A stretch of 64,000 nt of DNA from Winogradskyella ludwigii (GTDB lineage Bacteria > Bacteroidota > Bacteroidia > Flavobacteriales > Flavobacteriaceae): positions 372,001-436,000 of the forward strand of contig NZ_JABFDF010000002.1 of assembly GCF_013403985.1 (NCBI RefSeq). Direction: 5' to 3'. Every line of letters starts with the position of its first letter. Position 1 is the first letter of the stretch. Below are positions 56,601 through 64,000 of the stretch, piece by piece. A model generated the notes under the pieces. That model was not told where the DNA came from and did not search any database. It was given only the letters and a program-made list of their open reading frames with translations. A program made the translations under genes and the position numbers.

Positions 56601-57477
56601 GTGTTGCACCTGAGGCGATATTACTTGATAATATTGTTCCTGCTGAAATATTTATAGTTCCATTACCATTGTTATAAATACCTCCTCCACCAGTAACATC
56701 ACCTAAAGCTGAGTTTTCTGTTATCGTTACATCAACCACATCTAAAACACCACTACCATTCCATAGTCCACCACCTTCTTTACCAGCTACGTTTCCATTA
56801 ACAGTTCCGCCATTAACAATTGCACTTCCTGCACCTGTAATATGTAATGCACCTCCATTTCCTGGAGCTGCAGTGGCAGGTAATACACCTGCGTTGTTAT
56901 TTATTAAATTAACATTAAGTAATGTAATTGCTAATCCTGCACCAGAATTATCTTCAATGCCACCACCTGCTCTATTAGCTATATTGTTTGAGATTTCAGA
57001 ATTATTAACTGTTAAGACTCCACCAATAGCATTAAAAATTCCACCTCCAGAACCAGACGCTCCATTTGCAATATTTCCTGTTATTGCTGAATTGTTAATT
57101 GCTACATCCGCGTTAGTAATATAGATGGCGCCTCCATCTCCTTCAAGACCATTAACTAGCATTAAATCATTTAAAACTACCAATCCTGAAGTAATATTAA
57201 ATATTCTACCATTACTGTTTGCATCTATAGTTGTCATAGATGACGAGTTTCCACTTATGATTAAGTCTTTATTAATTAAAAGCTCACTATTTAAATTTAT
57301 TGTTGATACTGATGCATCAAAAGTTATAGTTCCACCATTTGGTGTGTCTGCGATTTCTGTCCGCAATGTTCCGTCTGTTCCATCATCTGCACCACTAGTC
57401 ACTAACTGAGCGAATGCACTTGTTGAAATAAAGAATGTCATCGCCGTTGCAATAACAAAAGTAATTTTGTTTTTCAT
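53656..57477 (-). CDS. Giant secreted beta-helix protein with T9SS type A sorting domain
   Basis: A signal peptide ends at AFAQ (24). From about residue 110 to 1080 it is made of six imperfect modules of about 150 residues. They are recognisable by NRAGGGIE at 168, 322, 477, 626, 778 and 927 and by EGGGLWN at 234, 392, 541, 689, 842 and 991. The short GGG/NN turns are typical of right-handed beta helices (polymorphic outer membrane protein-like). A choice-of-anchor Q region lies at about 1085-1183 and the type A T9SS signal at 1193-1273 (NIYPNPTKGQF). It is probably a surface adhesin or matrix protein. The antisense strand has several long chance ORFs. Confidence 0.92.
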   Translation of the reverse strand: MKNKITFVIATAMTFFISTSAFAQLVTSGADDGTDGTLRTEIADTPNGGTITFDASVSTINLNSELLINKDLIISGNSSSMTTIDANSNGRIFNITSGLVVLNDLMLVNGLEGDGGAIYITNADVAINNSAITGNIANGASGSGGGIFNAIGGVLTVNNSEISNNIANRAGGGIEDNSGAGLAITLLNVNLINNNAGVLPATAAPGNGGALHITGAGSAIVNGGTVNGNVAGKEGGGLWNGSGVLDVVDVTITENSALGDVTGGGGIYNNGNGTINISAGTILSSNIASGATPGGRGGAIFNNTDGILNLANGLSITGNYASRAGGAIEDSSNGTLILSGVTLTGNAAGVDIGLGNTITPNPGNGGAVHLSGTTNATVSNFTTVSNNFAAKEGGGLWNNLGTMDVSFTFLDANIALGNDADDGGGAIFNNGGSLVVGNAAAITNNIASGTSGSGGGILSTDGAVTIIDAVLAFNQSNRAGGAIEIIDGSIAFSGNYNVSGNNTGVSPAMASPGNGGGLHISGSGTAVITGGTMSNNLAAREGGALWNSTATMTVDGVSINGNIASGASSDDGGAGIFNNGGTLIVQNNTIISNNIADGASGSGGGILTVGGTVTVTNSAVTSNQANRAGGGIELAGGVLNLMDTILDMNNAGVSPAVAAPGSGGGLHVSGPATTNISGGTTNNNIAANEGGGLWNGSGVMTIVDHMVDGNIASGNDAMTAGAAGGGGIYNEGGTLDMSGMTEITNNIADGAQSTGGGILNAAGALMANGITIAFNESNRAGGGIETNGSGPVTLTDVILNTNITGVVTGTGAPGNGGGLHVSGDSTIDIFGGTVNGNNAAREGGGLWNGSGIMTTDNVLIDANEALGDAADDGGAGIFNNGGTLNVMNGTLVSNNIASGASASGGGLLSTAGDVTIMDSTFDSNAANRAGGAIELIDGNLIFSNSTMSNNDVNGLAGIAAPGNGGGFHVTGMSGIVTISTSTITGNAAANEGGGLWNQGGTIMSVSMSTIDNNTASEGGGIYNNTGSMTSVTTSTISGNAASVSGGGLTNNGASLDLNAVTVAMNTSVGIAGGIEAVNNVSLKNTIVALNTATSGTDVSGLLTSNDFNLIGSDDLGVFTTQTNDIEGVDPLLGTLEDNGGVTLTHQLLSDSPAFDAGDATDTFADQIGQMVFGGSRDIGSFEAQLSLSVEDFNLSSVLNIYPNPTKGQFSIEIDNSVSGDINVQIVGLSGRIIKQAKLENGINSMDIRGMSNGIYIVNVLTEQGRTSQKLILD

Positions 57478-57683
57478 GTTGATTAGTATTAGATAAAATG
57501 GTTAATTATTCTTCCTCTTTGGAAAGCACAAATACCTACGAGAAAATTTTAAGGTCGGTTTTACAAAATAATTCCTTTAACATACTTTTAACATTTTAAG
57601 CTAATTAATAGCAAATTGTTATTTCTAAAATGACAGTAGTAATTATCTAACTTTTATTGTACTATTTTTTTTACTTTTAATGA

Positions 57684-58319
57684 ATGAAAATTATTTCTAC
57701 CAACATTGCACAACCCACAACTTTTTCTTGGAATGGTAAAGAAATTACAACAGGTATTTACAAAACACCAACTGATGCTCCTATATTTTTAGGAAAAGAA
57801 GACGTGAAAGGAGATGTGGTTTCAGATCGAAAAGTTCATGGTGGAGAATTTAAAGCTTGTTATTTATTCTCTTTGAATCATTACGACTATTGGAAAAATT
57901 TATATCCAAATTTAGAATGGACTTATGGCATGTTTGGTGAAAACATAACGGTTAAAGACTTAGACGAAAGTCAACTTTTTATTGGTGATATTTATAAGCT
58001 TGGTAATGCTCTAGTGCAAATCACGCAACCAAGAGAACCTTGCTTTAAGTTCGCGCATAAATTTGGATCAAATACCGTTTTAAAACAATTTATTGATCAT
58101 GGTTTCCCTGGTACTTATGTTAGAATTTTAGAAGAAGGAGAGGTAAAAACAGGGGATCACTTCACATTAATAGAATCTAAAAAAGATAGCGTATCAATTT
58201 ATGATTTTTTTAAATTGTTATATGCCAAGGAAAAAAATGAAAACCACATTAATTTAACACTCAACAATGTGGCTTTACCACAAAATTTAAGAAAGCGCTT
58301 AGCATTTTTCTTGAAATAA
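57684..58319 (+). CDS. MOSC domain protein (YiiM-like)
   Basis: A 211-residue MOSC protein. Visible landmarks are DRKVHGGEFKACY (about 49-60), the GMFGENIT segment and TQPREPCFKFAHKFG, whose cysteine (about 118) is the conserved MOSC residue thought to handle sulfur or the molybdenum cofactor. A short helical C-terminal extension follows. In E. coli the relative YiiM detoxifies N-hydroxylated bases. No partner reductase is adjacent. It has a clear intergenic gap and shares direction with the methyltransferase behind it. Confidence 0.88.
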   Translation: MKIISTNIAQPTTFSWNGKEITTGIYKTPTDAPIFLGKEDVKGDVVSDRKVHGGEFKACYLFSLNHYDYWKNLYPNLEWTYGMFGENITVKDLDESQLFIGDIYKLGNALVQITQPREPCFKFAHKFGSNTVLKQFIDHGFPGTYVRILEEGEVKTGDHFTLIESKKDSVSIYDFFKLLYAKEKNENHINLTLNNVALPQNLRKRLAFFLK

Positions 58320-58352
58320 ATTTGGTTACTTTAGTATCTAATTAGAATAAAC

Positions 58353-59144
58353 ATGTCAACCAAATTCAATAAAACAGGACTCATTGATAACGAAACACGT
58401 AAAGCAGATTCGTATTTGACTTCTCAATTATTAAAACATCTCAATCCTAATAAAAACGGATTGTATTTAGATGTTGGTTGTGGTACTGGCAATTATAGCA
58501 ATGCCTTGCAAGGAAAAGGATTTCAATTTGTTGGAATTGATCCTTCTATTGAATTACTTCAAAAAGCACTCTCTAAAAATCAAAATATAAAATGGAAAGT
58601 TGGTTCTGCTGAAAAAACAAATTTACCTCAGCATAGTTTTGATGGTATAATTGCAACGTTAACTATTCACCATTGGAAAAATCTGACGAGAGCATTTTCA
58701 GAATTACATTATATTCTAAAACCAGAAGGTAACATTGTTATCTTCACTTCTACTCCGCAACAGATAAAAGGGTATTGGCTAAATCATTACTTCCCAAAAA
58801 TGATGGAAGATTCTATGCAACAAATGCCAACATTAGAAGCTATTGAAGAAGCGATGCATACTTCAGGCATAAAAATGACAAGTACTGAAACTTACAGCGT
58901 AAAACCAAACTTAGAAGATCAGTTTTTATATTGTGGTAAAAAAAACCCAGAACTGTACTTTGATGACAGTATACGTCATGGTATTTCATCTTTTAATGAT
59001 TTAGCAAATATTAAAGACGTAAAAACTGGATTGTTGGCATTAAAAAAAGATATTGATAGCGGAAAAATTGACGAGACTATAAAATCTTACGATAATGATT
59101 TTGGCGACTATTTATACATCATAGGAAAAAAGACAGGAGCTTAA
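58353..59144 (+). CDS. Class I SAM-dependent methyltransferase
   Basis: Motif I is LDVGCGTGNYS (about 38-48), with GIDPSIELL as motif II and DGIIATLTIHHW as the motif IV region. IFTSTPQQIKGYW follows. The layout resembles small-molecule methyltransferases such as the UbiE/Methyltransf_11 group. The C-terminal 90 residues are not distinctive, so the substrate is not known. It starts 33 bases after the MOSC gene and could be co-transcribed with it. Confidence 0.88.
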   Translation: MSTKFNKTGLIDNETRKADSYLTSQLLKHLNPNKNGLYLDVGCGTGNYSNALQGKGFQFVGIDPSIELLQKALSKNQNIKWKVGSAEKTNLPQHSFDGIIATLTIHHWKNLTRAFSELHYILKPEGNIVIFTSTPQQIKGYWLNHYFPKMMEDSMQQMPTLEAIEEAMHTSGIKMTSTETYSVKPNLEDQFLYCGKKNPELYFDDSIRHGISSFNDLANIKDVKTGLLALKKDIDSGKIDETIKSYDNDFGDYLYIIGKKTGA

Positions 59145-59162
59145 AACCAAGTTCTTTTACCT

Positions 59163-59170
59163 TATCTTTG
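59163..59170 (+). promoter_or_regulatory. Promoter -7 box of rlmF
   Basis: TATCTTTG followed by CA, 21 bases ahead of the TTG start of rlmF. No TTG at the -33 distance. Confidence 0.55.
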
Positions 59171-59191
59171 CAATACTAAATTACAACCCAA

Positions 59192-60148
59192 TTGCAAGAA
59201 AAGAAAATACATCCCAAAGTAAAAACCGAACTTCATCCTAGAAGTCAGCATAGAGAACGCTATAATTTTAAAAAACTGATTAAAAGTTCACCAAAATTAG
59301 CAGCCTATGTTGCACCTAATAAATATGGAGATGAATCTATCGATTTTTTTAATCCAGATGCTGTAAAAGCATTAAATAAGGCATTACTAATTCATCATTA
59401 CGGATTACAATATTGGGATATTCCTAAGCATTATTTGTGTCCTCCAATTCCTGGAAGAGCAGATTACATACATAATATTGCCGATTTATTAAAAGGAGAT
59501 GGTACTGTTATTCCAAAGGGAAGTGACATAAAAGGTTTAGATATTGGTGTTGGTGCAAATTGTATTTACCCAATTATTGGTCAGCATGAATATGGTTGGT
59601 CATTTATCGGAAGTGATACTGATGAAGCAGCAATTATATCTGCGAAGGAAATAGAGCAGAAAAACTATAAATTAAGATCTACTATAGAAATTAGGCGTCA
59701 AGAAATCGCTAACAACTTTTTCTATGGAGTTTTAAAACCTGAAGAAAAAGTAGATTTCACCATTTGTAACCCTCCGTTTCATGCCTCTTTAGACGATGCT
59801 CAAAAGGCAAGTTTAAAAAAGCTAAAAAATCTTAATGGCAAACGTCCAAGCAAAGCACTTTTAAACTTTGGAGGACAACAAAATGAATTATGGACAAAAG
59901 GTGGTGAAGCACGTTTTGTAAAAGATATGATTTACGAGAGTAAGCATTTTGGAAAACAATGTTTTTGGTTTACAAGTTTAATTTCTAAGGAAGCGACACT
60001 TAAACCAACTTATAAAGTTTTGGAAAAAGTGAATGCGACTGTTGTAAAAACTATTGAAATGGGACAAGGTCATAAAATCAGTAGATTTATCGCTTGGACT
60101 TTTTTAACAGAACAAGAACAACACGACTGGATAAAAGAACGTTTTTAG
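59192..60148 (+). CDS. rlmF: 23S rRNA adenine-1618 N6-methyltransferase RlmF
   Basis: Methylates A1618 of 23S rRNA. The N-terminus HPKVKTELHPRSQHRERYNF is the family start, LDIGVGANCIYPIIG is the SAM-binding loop and NPPFHAS is the NPPF catalytic motif. NFGGQQNELWTKGGE follows. At 318 residues it is full length. The start codon is a TTG at 59192. An in-frame stop lies 15 bases upstream, so no earlier start is possible. Confidence 0.96.
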   Translation: MQEKKIHPKVKTELHPRSQHRERYNFKKLIKSSPKLAAYVAPNKYGDESIDFFNPDAVKALNKALLIHHYGLQYWDIPKHYLCPPIPGRADYIHNIADLLKGDGTVIPKGSDIKGLDIGVGANCIYPIIGQHEYGWSFIGSDTDEAAIISAKEIEQKNYKLRSTIEIRRQEIANNFFYGVLKPEEKVDFTICNPPFHASLDDAQKASLKKLKNLNGKRPSKALLNFGGQQNELWTKGGEARFVKDMIYESKHFGKQCFWFTSLISKEATLKPTYKVLEKVNATVVKTIEMGQGHKISRFIAWTFLTEQEQHDWIKERF

Positions 60149-60159
60149 AATAAATTTTC

Positions 60160-62238
60160 TTATGAATATTTGTCTTTATATTTATCGATAAAGGCAAATA
60201 TCTCCATTGTTATTTTTTTAGCATATCTATTTTCACTAATCATATCCCAAGTAATTTCACCATCTACAACTCCATCATAAATATAATTAGCAAATTTCAA
60301 TTTATATCTACTATTTAGTGTCTTCTTATTATCTGATATTTTAGGTAAATTAATATCCTTTCTACGATTAATTCTATTATTTAAAAATCCACCAAGACCA
60401 ATATTAGCATAATCACTTTCCGAAATATCATCAATATTGTTTATCAATTCAGCATCTTGATTTAAGACATCAACAATTATTTTTTTCAAGATTGAAAACG
60501 ATAATATATTTTCAATTTCAACAGCACCAGTGTGGCTGTATATAATATTATCATTGTCCTTGGTTATTTTTTTTAAGTAAGTATGCTTGGATTGTTTATC
60601 TGCACCATCTTTATCGGCTAACAAATAAATTCTATTTGATAATGAAAAAGCATTTATTTGATCTTTAATTTCCTCCTTTTGTTCGTCACTGACTTCACCT
60701 GTAAAATAATAATGAGCTAGGTTACTTCCTGCATATTCAAAAAAAGCAAAATCTACATCCTCCTTAAAATGGTATTCTTTCTCTATACTTCTTAAATAAG
60801 CTATTAAAAAAGCAGATAAATATTTTCTATCTGTAATTCCTTCAATCCAAATACTACAATTAGCTAAAAAAACCGATGAGTTATTAACGCCGAGATTTTC
60901 CATTAAACTTGAATCACCTGGCTTAACATTTCTAATTAAAACTTTGTGATCCTTTGATGTTTTACCTATTAATTTCGAAAATGAATAGATTGAAATATTA
61001 CTATGATTCAAAGTCAAATCAAGTAAATGATTAGAGTGTGTTGTTATGAAAAATCTTAAATTCTTTTTCTTAATCTCAGGATTCGAAAGTATTTGTTTTA
61101 AAAAGAGTCTTTGCATTCCTGGATGCAAATTCAATTCAGGTTCGTCAATAAAAATCCAAGAATTATTCTCTGCTGTAAATATGGGAAACATAAGTACTAT
61201 TATTGCCTGAATTCCATCACCTAAATCATGTATTTCAAGATCTTCATCATCAATATAAAAGCTAAGGTGATTATCCCCATCTAATGCTACAATATCAATA
61301 TCCTTCCCATTAAAGAAATACTTTTTTAGGAATAACTCGAATTTCTCAAATGATTTGCGAATCTTTCTTTTAGAATTTCTCACCTTTTTAACTTGATCAT
61401 ACAAATCCAATCCTGTGAATATTGAAATATTCTTGTAGGAATTATCAAACTCATTAACTTCAACTTCTTTGAAATATGTTTGAAGTATAGTACTCCTATA
61501 CAAATTACTATCAGCAGACATTGCACCACTTGATATTAAAGTTTTGGCACCTCTTTGAGTTGGTATAAAGATTTTTTTAGGTGAAACGATTTTGATAAAT
61601 TTTTTCAAAATATAATCCAAATGTTCAATAGTCTCTTGAATAAAAGGATTTACATCTTTAGCTAAATTAATATTAAATTGTATATTGACATTTACCCCAT
61701 TGTAATTACCACGAGCTTTTACATAGCCATAATTACTCAAAATTCCTTCTGTAATTTTGAGTATACCTAATAAGTGTTTCAAATTATTGATATAATCTTC
61801 CCTATTACCTAATTGAATATTATTAAGTAATTCTTTAAACATTGTAATAATTAATACCAAGTAACTTTTATCAAATTTTATATTACTATCAAAGTTCTTA
61901 TCCTTTGATTTTAATAACTGAATCTCTCTCTCAAGTATTTCGTATTGATTTAATCTATTAACATGAAAGGAAATAAACGCGTTAGAATTAAGCCTATTTT
62001 CAACTTTACTTAAAGAATCAATAATTTCAGATAAACTTTCCTCTAACTTATTCGAAAAAAGGATATGTTCTTGCATTTTTAATAATCCTCTTGAAAAACG
62101 GCTCTTTCCAGAATTATTCGCCCCAACAAAAATATTGACTTCAGCTATCTCGCTTAATCTATCAATTTTAGCTTTGTCACTTGTATAGTGAGTTTCAGTT
62201 AACTCTTTCGCAAGATTTCTAGTAAGTTGTATGTTCAT
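60160..62238 (-). CDS. OLD-family ATP-dependent nuclease (AAA ATPase with Toprim domain)
   Basis: An ABC-type ATPase with a split domain. The P-loop is GANNSGKS (39-46). A helical insertion of about 200 residues follows, then DLGDGIQAI (338-346, signature-like), Walker B IFIDEPELNLHPG (362-374) and H-loop TTHSNHLL. The C-terminal Toprim nuclease has WIEGITD (Glu466), LLADKDGAD (Asp542, Asp544) and EIEN (574-577). This is the overcoming-lysogeny-defect layout, also used by the Gabija GajA subunit. No UvrD-type GajB helicase is beside it, so it looks like a standalone (class 1) OLD protein, possibly a phage-defence gene. It sits convergent to rlmF and divergent from a housekeeping helicase. Confidence 0.88.
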   Translation of the reverse strand: MNIQLTRNLAKELTETHYTSDKAKIDRLSEIAEVNIFVGANNSGKSRFSRGLLKMQEHILFSNKLEESLSEIIDSLSKVENRLNSNAFISFHVNRLNQYEILEREIQLLKSKDKNFDSNIKFDKSYLVLIITMFKELLNNIQLGNREDYINNLKHLLGILKITEGILSNYGYVKARGNYNGVNVNIQFNINLAKDVNPFIQETIEHLDYILKKFIKIVSPKKIFIPTQRGAKTLISSGAMSADSNLYRSTILQTYFKEVEVNEFDNSYKNISIFTGLDLYDQVKKVRNSKRKIRKSFEKFELFLKKYFFNGKDIDIVALDGDNHLSFYIDDEDLEIHDLGDGIQAIIVLMFPIFTAENNSWIFIDEPELNLHPGMQRLFLKQILSNPEIKKKNLRFFITTHSNHLLDLTLNHSNISIYSFSKLIGKTSKDHKVLIRNVKPGDSSLMENLGVNNSSVFLANCSIWIEGITDRKYLSAFLIAYLRSIEKEYHFKEDVDFAFFEYAGSNLAHYYFTGEVSDEQKEEIKDQINAFSLSNRIYLLADKDGADKQSKHTYLKKITKDNDNIIYSHTGAVEIENILSFSILKKIIVDVLNQDAELINNIDDISESDYANIGLGGFLNNRINRRKDINLPKISDNKKTLNSRYKLKFANYIYDGVVDGEITWDMISENRYAKKITMEIFAFIDKYKDKYS

Positions 62239-62281
62239 ATTGAAATTATATTATATCTAAAAATAGATTAATTTTTAAAAC

Positions 62282-62289
62282 TACCTTTG
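62282..62289 (+). promoter_or_regulatory. Promoter -7 box of the DEAD-box helicase gene
   Basis: TACCTTTG followed by CA, 16 bases upstream of the ATG at 62306. Confidence 0.55.
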
Positions 62290-62305
62290 CAACAAACAAA
62301 ATTAT

Positions 62306-63541
62306 ATGTCATTTAAAGACTTACATCTAATAAAACCCATACAAAAAGCTGTTGCAGCTTCTGGTTATGTTGAACCTACTTTGGTACAACAACGTTCTAT
62401 TCCACTAATTTTAGATGGTAAAGATGTTATTGTATCTGCACAAACAGGTACAGGAAAAACGGCTGCTTTCGCCTTACCTATTCTTCAGCAATTGTACGAT
62501 AAGCAAGATGCTCCAAAAAAGGGTAAGAAAATTAGAGCCTTAATTATAAGTCCAACACGTGAATTAGCCATACAAATTCAAAAGAATTTTAAAACCTATG
62601 CTGAGTTTACAACCTTAAAATCTTTAGTGGTTTTTGGTGGTGCTTCTATAGAACCACAAATTGATATGCTAAAAAACGGTGTGGATATTTTAGTTGCCAG
62701 TCCTGGTCGTTTACTCGATTTACACAAGCAAGATTACATTAATCTGGATTTTGTTGAAACCTTTGTTTTAGATGAAGCGGATTTAATGCTCGCTATGGGC
62801 TTTATTGATGATGTAAAAAAAATTGAACGCCTTTGCCCTAAAGAGAAACAAACCTTATTATTCTCTGCAACGATTCCTTATAAAATTGAAGAATTAGCAA
62901 ATACATTGCTTAAAGATCCTGAACGTATTGATGTAACGCCGACAAAATCGGTTGCTAAAAATGTGAATCAAGTATTATATTATGTTCCTAAGCAAAATAA
63001 AATTGAACTGTGTTTACATTTAATGCGTAACACTATTGAAGGCAACGTTCTTATTTTTAGACGTACTAGAAATGGTGTGGATAAATTAGAAGAAACCTTA
63101 TTGAAAAATGGGTTCTCTGTAAATAGTATTCACGGTGATAAACCACAAAGTGAAAGACAAACGGCTTTAAATAAATTTAAAAACGGTTACGTTAAAATTC
63201 TTATTGCTACAGATGTTGCAGCACGTGGTATTGATATTAATGAATTAGACAACGTTCTTAATTTTGATATGCCAGGCATACCCGAAACGTATGTACATCG
63301 AATTGGTAGAACTGGAAGAGCTGGTCATACAGGTAATGCTTACTCATTATGCTCTGCGGACGAAAAGAATTACATAAAAAAGATACAACAAGCTATTAAT
63401 GTTCAGATTCCGGTAGAAACGGAACATCCTTACCCTTTAGATCCTAAAGCGGAACCTATTGTTCACAAAAGACAAGGTAGTAAGTATAAAAAAGGTCGTA
63501 AAAGTGAGGCTTCTAAGAAGAAGAAGAAACGTTGGTATTAA
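62306..63541 (+). CDS. DEAD-box RNA helicase (RhlE-like)
   Basis: All superfamily 2 motifs are visible: the Q-motif region (EPTLVQQRSIP), motif I AQTGTGKT, Ia PTRELAIQ, II DEAD, III SAT, IV LIFRRTRN, V TDVAARGIDI and VI HRIGRTGRAG. The C-terminal tail is short and lysine-rich (KKGRKSEASKKKKKRWY), typical of flavobacterial RhlE-like helicases in ribosome assembly or cold adaptation. The 411-residue length is normal. Confidence 0.95.
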   Translation: MSFKDLHLIKPIQKAVAASGYVEPTLVQQRSIPLILDGKDVIVSAQTGTGKTAAFALPILQQLYDKQDAPKKGKKIRALIISPTRELAIQIQKNFKTYAEFTTLKSLVVFGGASIEPQIDMLKNGVDILVASPGRLLDLHKQDYINLDFVETFVLDEADLMLAMGFIDDVKKIERLCPKEKQTLLFSATIPYKIEELANTLLKDPERIDVTPTKSVAKNVNQVLYYVPKQNKIELCLHLMRNTIEGNVLIFRRTRNGVDKLEETLLKNGFSVNSIHGDKPQSERQTALNKFKNGYVKILIATDVAARGIDINELDNVLNFDMPGIPETYVHRIGRTGRAGHTGNAYSLCSADEKNYIKKIQQAINVQIPVETEHPYPLDPKAEPIVHKRQGSKYKKGRKSEASKKKKKRWY

Positions 63542-63555
63542 TTAGTTGTTAAAGC

Positions 63556-63942
63556 ATGGCATATAAAACCTTAATGTTTCTTCATTTATACACCGTTTTA
63601 CCTTGTGTATTTATTGGTGCTTATCTTTTAATTGTAAAAAAAGGAACTAAAACTCATAAATTTCTTGGTAGAATTTATATGATTTTAATGCTGTTTACAG
63701 CAACCGTGACATTATTTATGCCTGCTGCAGTTGGTGAACGCTTTTTAAATCATTTTGGCTGGATTCACCTCTTTAGCGTTTTAACATTTTGGACTGTACC
63801 AACGGCATATATAGCTATTAAAAAAGGCAATGTAAAAGCTCATAAACGAAAAATGATTTTACTCTACTTTGGTGCAATCATTATCGCTGGCGCTTTTACA
63901 TTAACTCCTGGACGTTATTTACATGCTGTGTTGTTTGGGTAA
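63556..63942 (+). CDS. Small membrane protein, DUF2306-like
   Basis: A 128-residue protein with four membrane helices and conserved-looking histidines (FLHLYTV, KKGTKTHKFLGRIYM, AHKRKM). The LH and KGTxxHrxxGR pattern matches the DUF2306 family of unknown function. It starts 14 bases after the helicase stop and is probably read through from it. Nothing further is seen in the last 58 bases of the window. Confidence 0.8.
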   Translation: MAYKTLMFLHLYTVLPCVFIGAYLLIVKKGTKTHKFLGRIYMILMLFTATVTLFMPAAVGERFLNHFGWIHLFSVLTFWTVPTAYIAIKKGNVKAHKRKMILLYFGAIIIAGAFTLTPGRYLHAVLFG

Positions 63943-64000
63943 GCTACTCAAATTTCATTTCAAAAAGTAAGTAATGTTTAATCCCAAATTTCTCACCCCA

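Noticed and set aside
54155-57409. Long plus-strand ORFs opposite the T9SS beta-helix gene
   Set aside because: They are proline-rich shadows of the Gly/Asn-rich repeats on the coding strand and have no upstream signals.
60160-63541. A Gabija-type pair (GajA-like nuclease plus the neighbouring helicase)
   Set aside because: The neighbour is a DEAD-box RNA helicase with RhlE features, divergent and with its own promoter, not a UvrD-like GajB.

Overview
The window is chromosomal DNA from a low-GC member of the Bacteroidota, almost certainly a marine-type Flavobacteriaceae. The evidence is type IX secretion (T9SS) sorting domains of both type A and type B, a TonB-dependent receptor with a carboxypeptidase-like regulatory domain, bacillithiol synthesis (BshC), the Bacteroidota-restricted DUF4295 ribosomal protein, promoter boxes of the form TAnnTTTGCA, and generally weak Shine-Dalgarno sites. 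I see no rRNA, tRNA, CRISPR array, prophage, integrase or insertion sequence.

Layout. 1-4.3 kb (minus): a LysM protein cut by the window edge, guaA and bshC. 4.4-10.6 kb (plus): a secreted M14 metallopeptidase, a peroxiredoxin-like gene, a decayed copy of the M14 3' end, and an M16 peptidase lipoprotein. 10.7-17 kb: a very small membrane ORF, a decayed copy of the rimO 3' end, then a complete urease operon (ureABCEFG, ureD and a putative nickel permease). 17-27.3 kb: rimO, a beta-lactamase-fold lipoprotein, a T9SS type B protein, ftsY, the bL38/L33/L28 ribosomal cluster, cinA, an HPt protein, an FAH-family enzyme and a DnaQ-type exonuclease. 27.5-38.3 kb: a hybrid sensor kinase, a surface lipoprotein with a (TTGA)10 tract upstream, an unfamiliar PLP enzyme, a dihydrolipoamide acyltransferase, a glycosyltransferase and recR. 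38.5-46.7 kb: a sodium/solute symporter, a CoA-binding protein, a TonB-dependent receptor, a small membrane protein, fabH and htpG. 46.8-53.4 kb: plus-strand envelope genes separated by a family of near-identical terminators. 53.4-64 kb: a candidate small RNA, a 1273-residue T9SS beta-helix protein, MOSC and methyltransferase genes, rlmF, an OLD-family ATPase-nuclease, a DEAD-box helicase and a small membrane protein.

The most notable observations are two decayed 3'-end copies. One copies the M14 peptidase (7538-7680) on the far side of the peroxiredoxin gene. The other copies rimO (10851-10934) on the far side of the urease operon from intact rimO. In each case the remnant and the intact gene are direct repeats bracketing cargo, which suggests the cargo was inserted at the 3' end of a housekeeping gene and left a scar. 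Other leads are the (TTGA)10 tract (possible phase variation of a surface lipoprotein), the reused terminator hairpin, the candidate sRNA, a standalone OLD nuclease, and a guaA promoter that predicts a leaderless message.

All comparisons were made by eye within the window. No database search or folding program was run.
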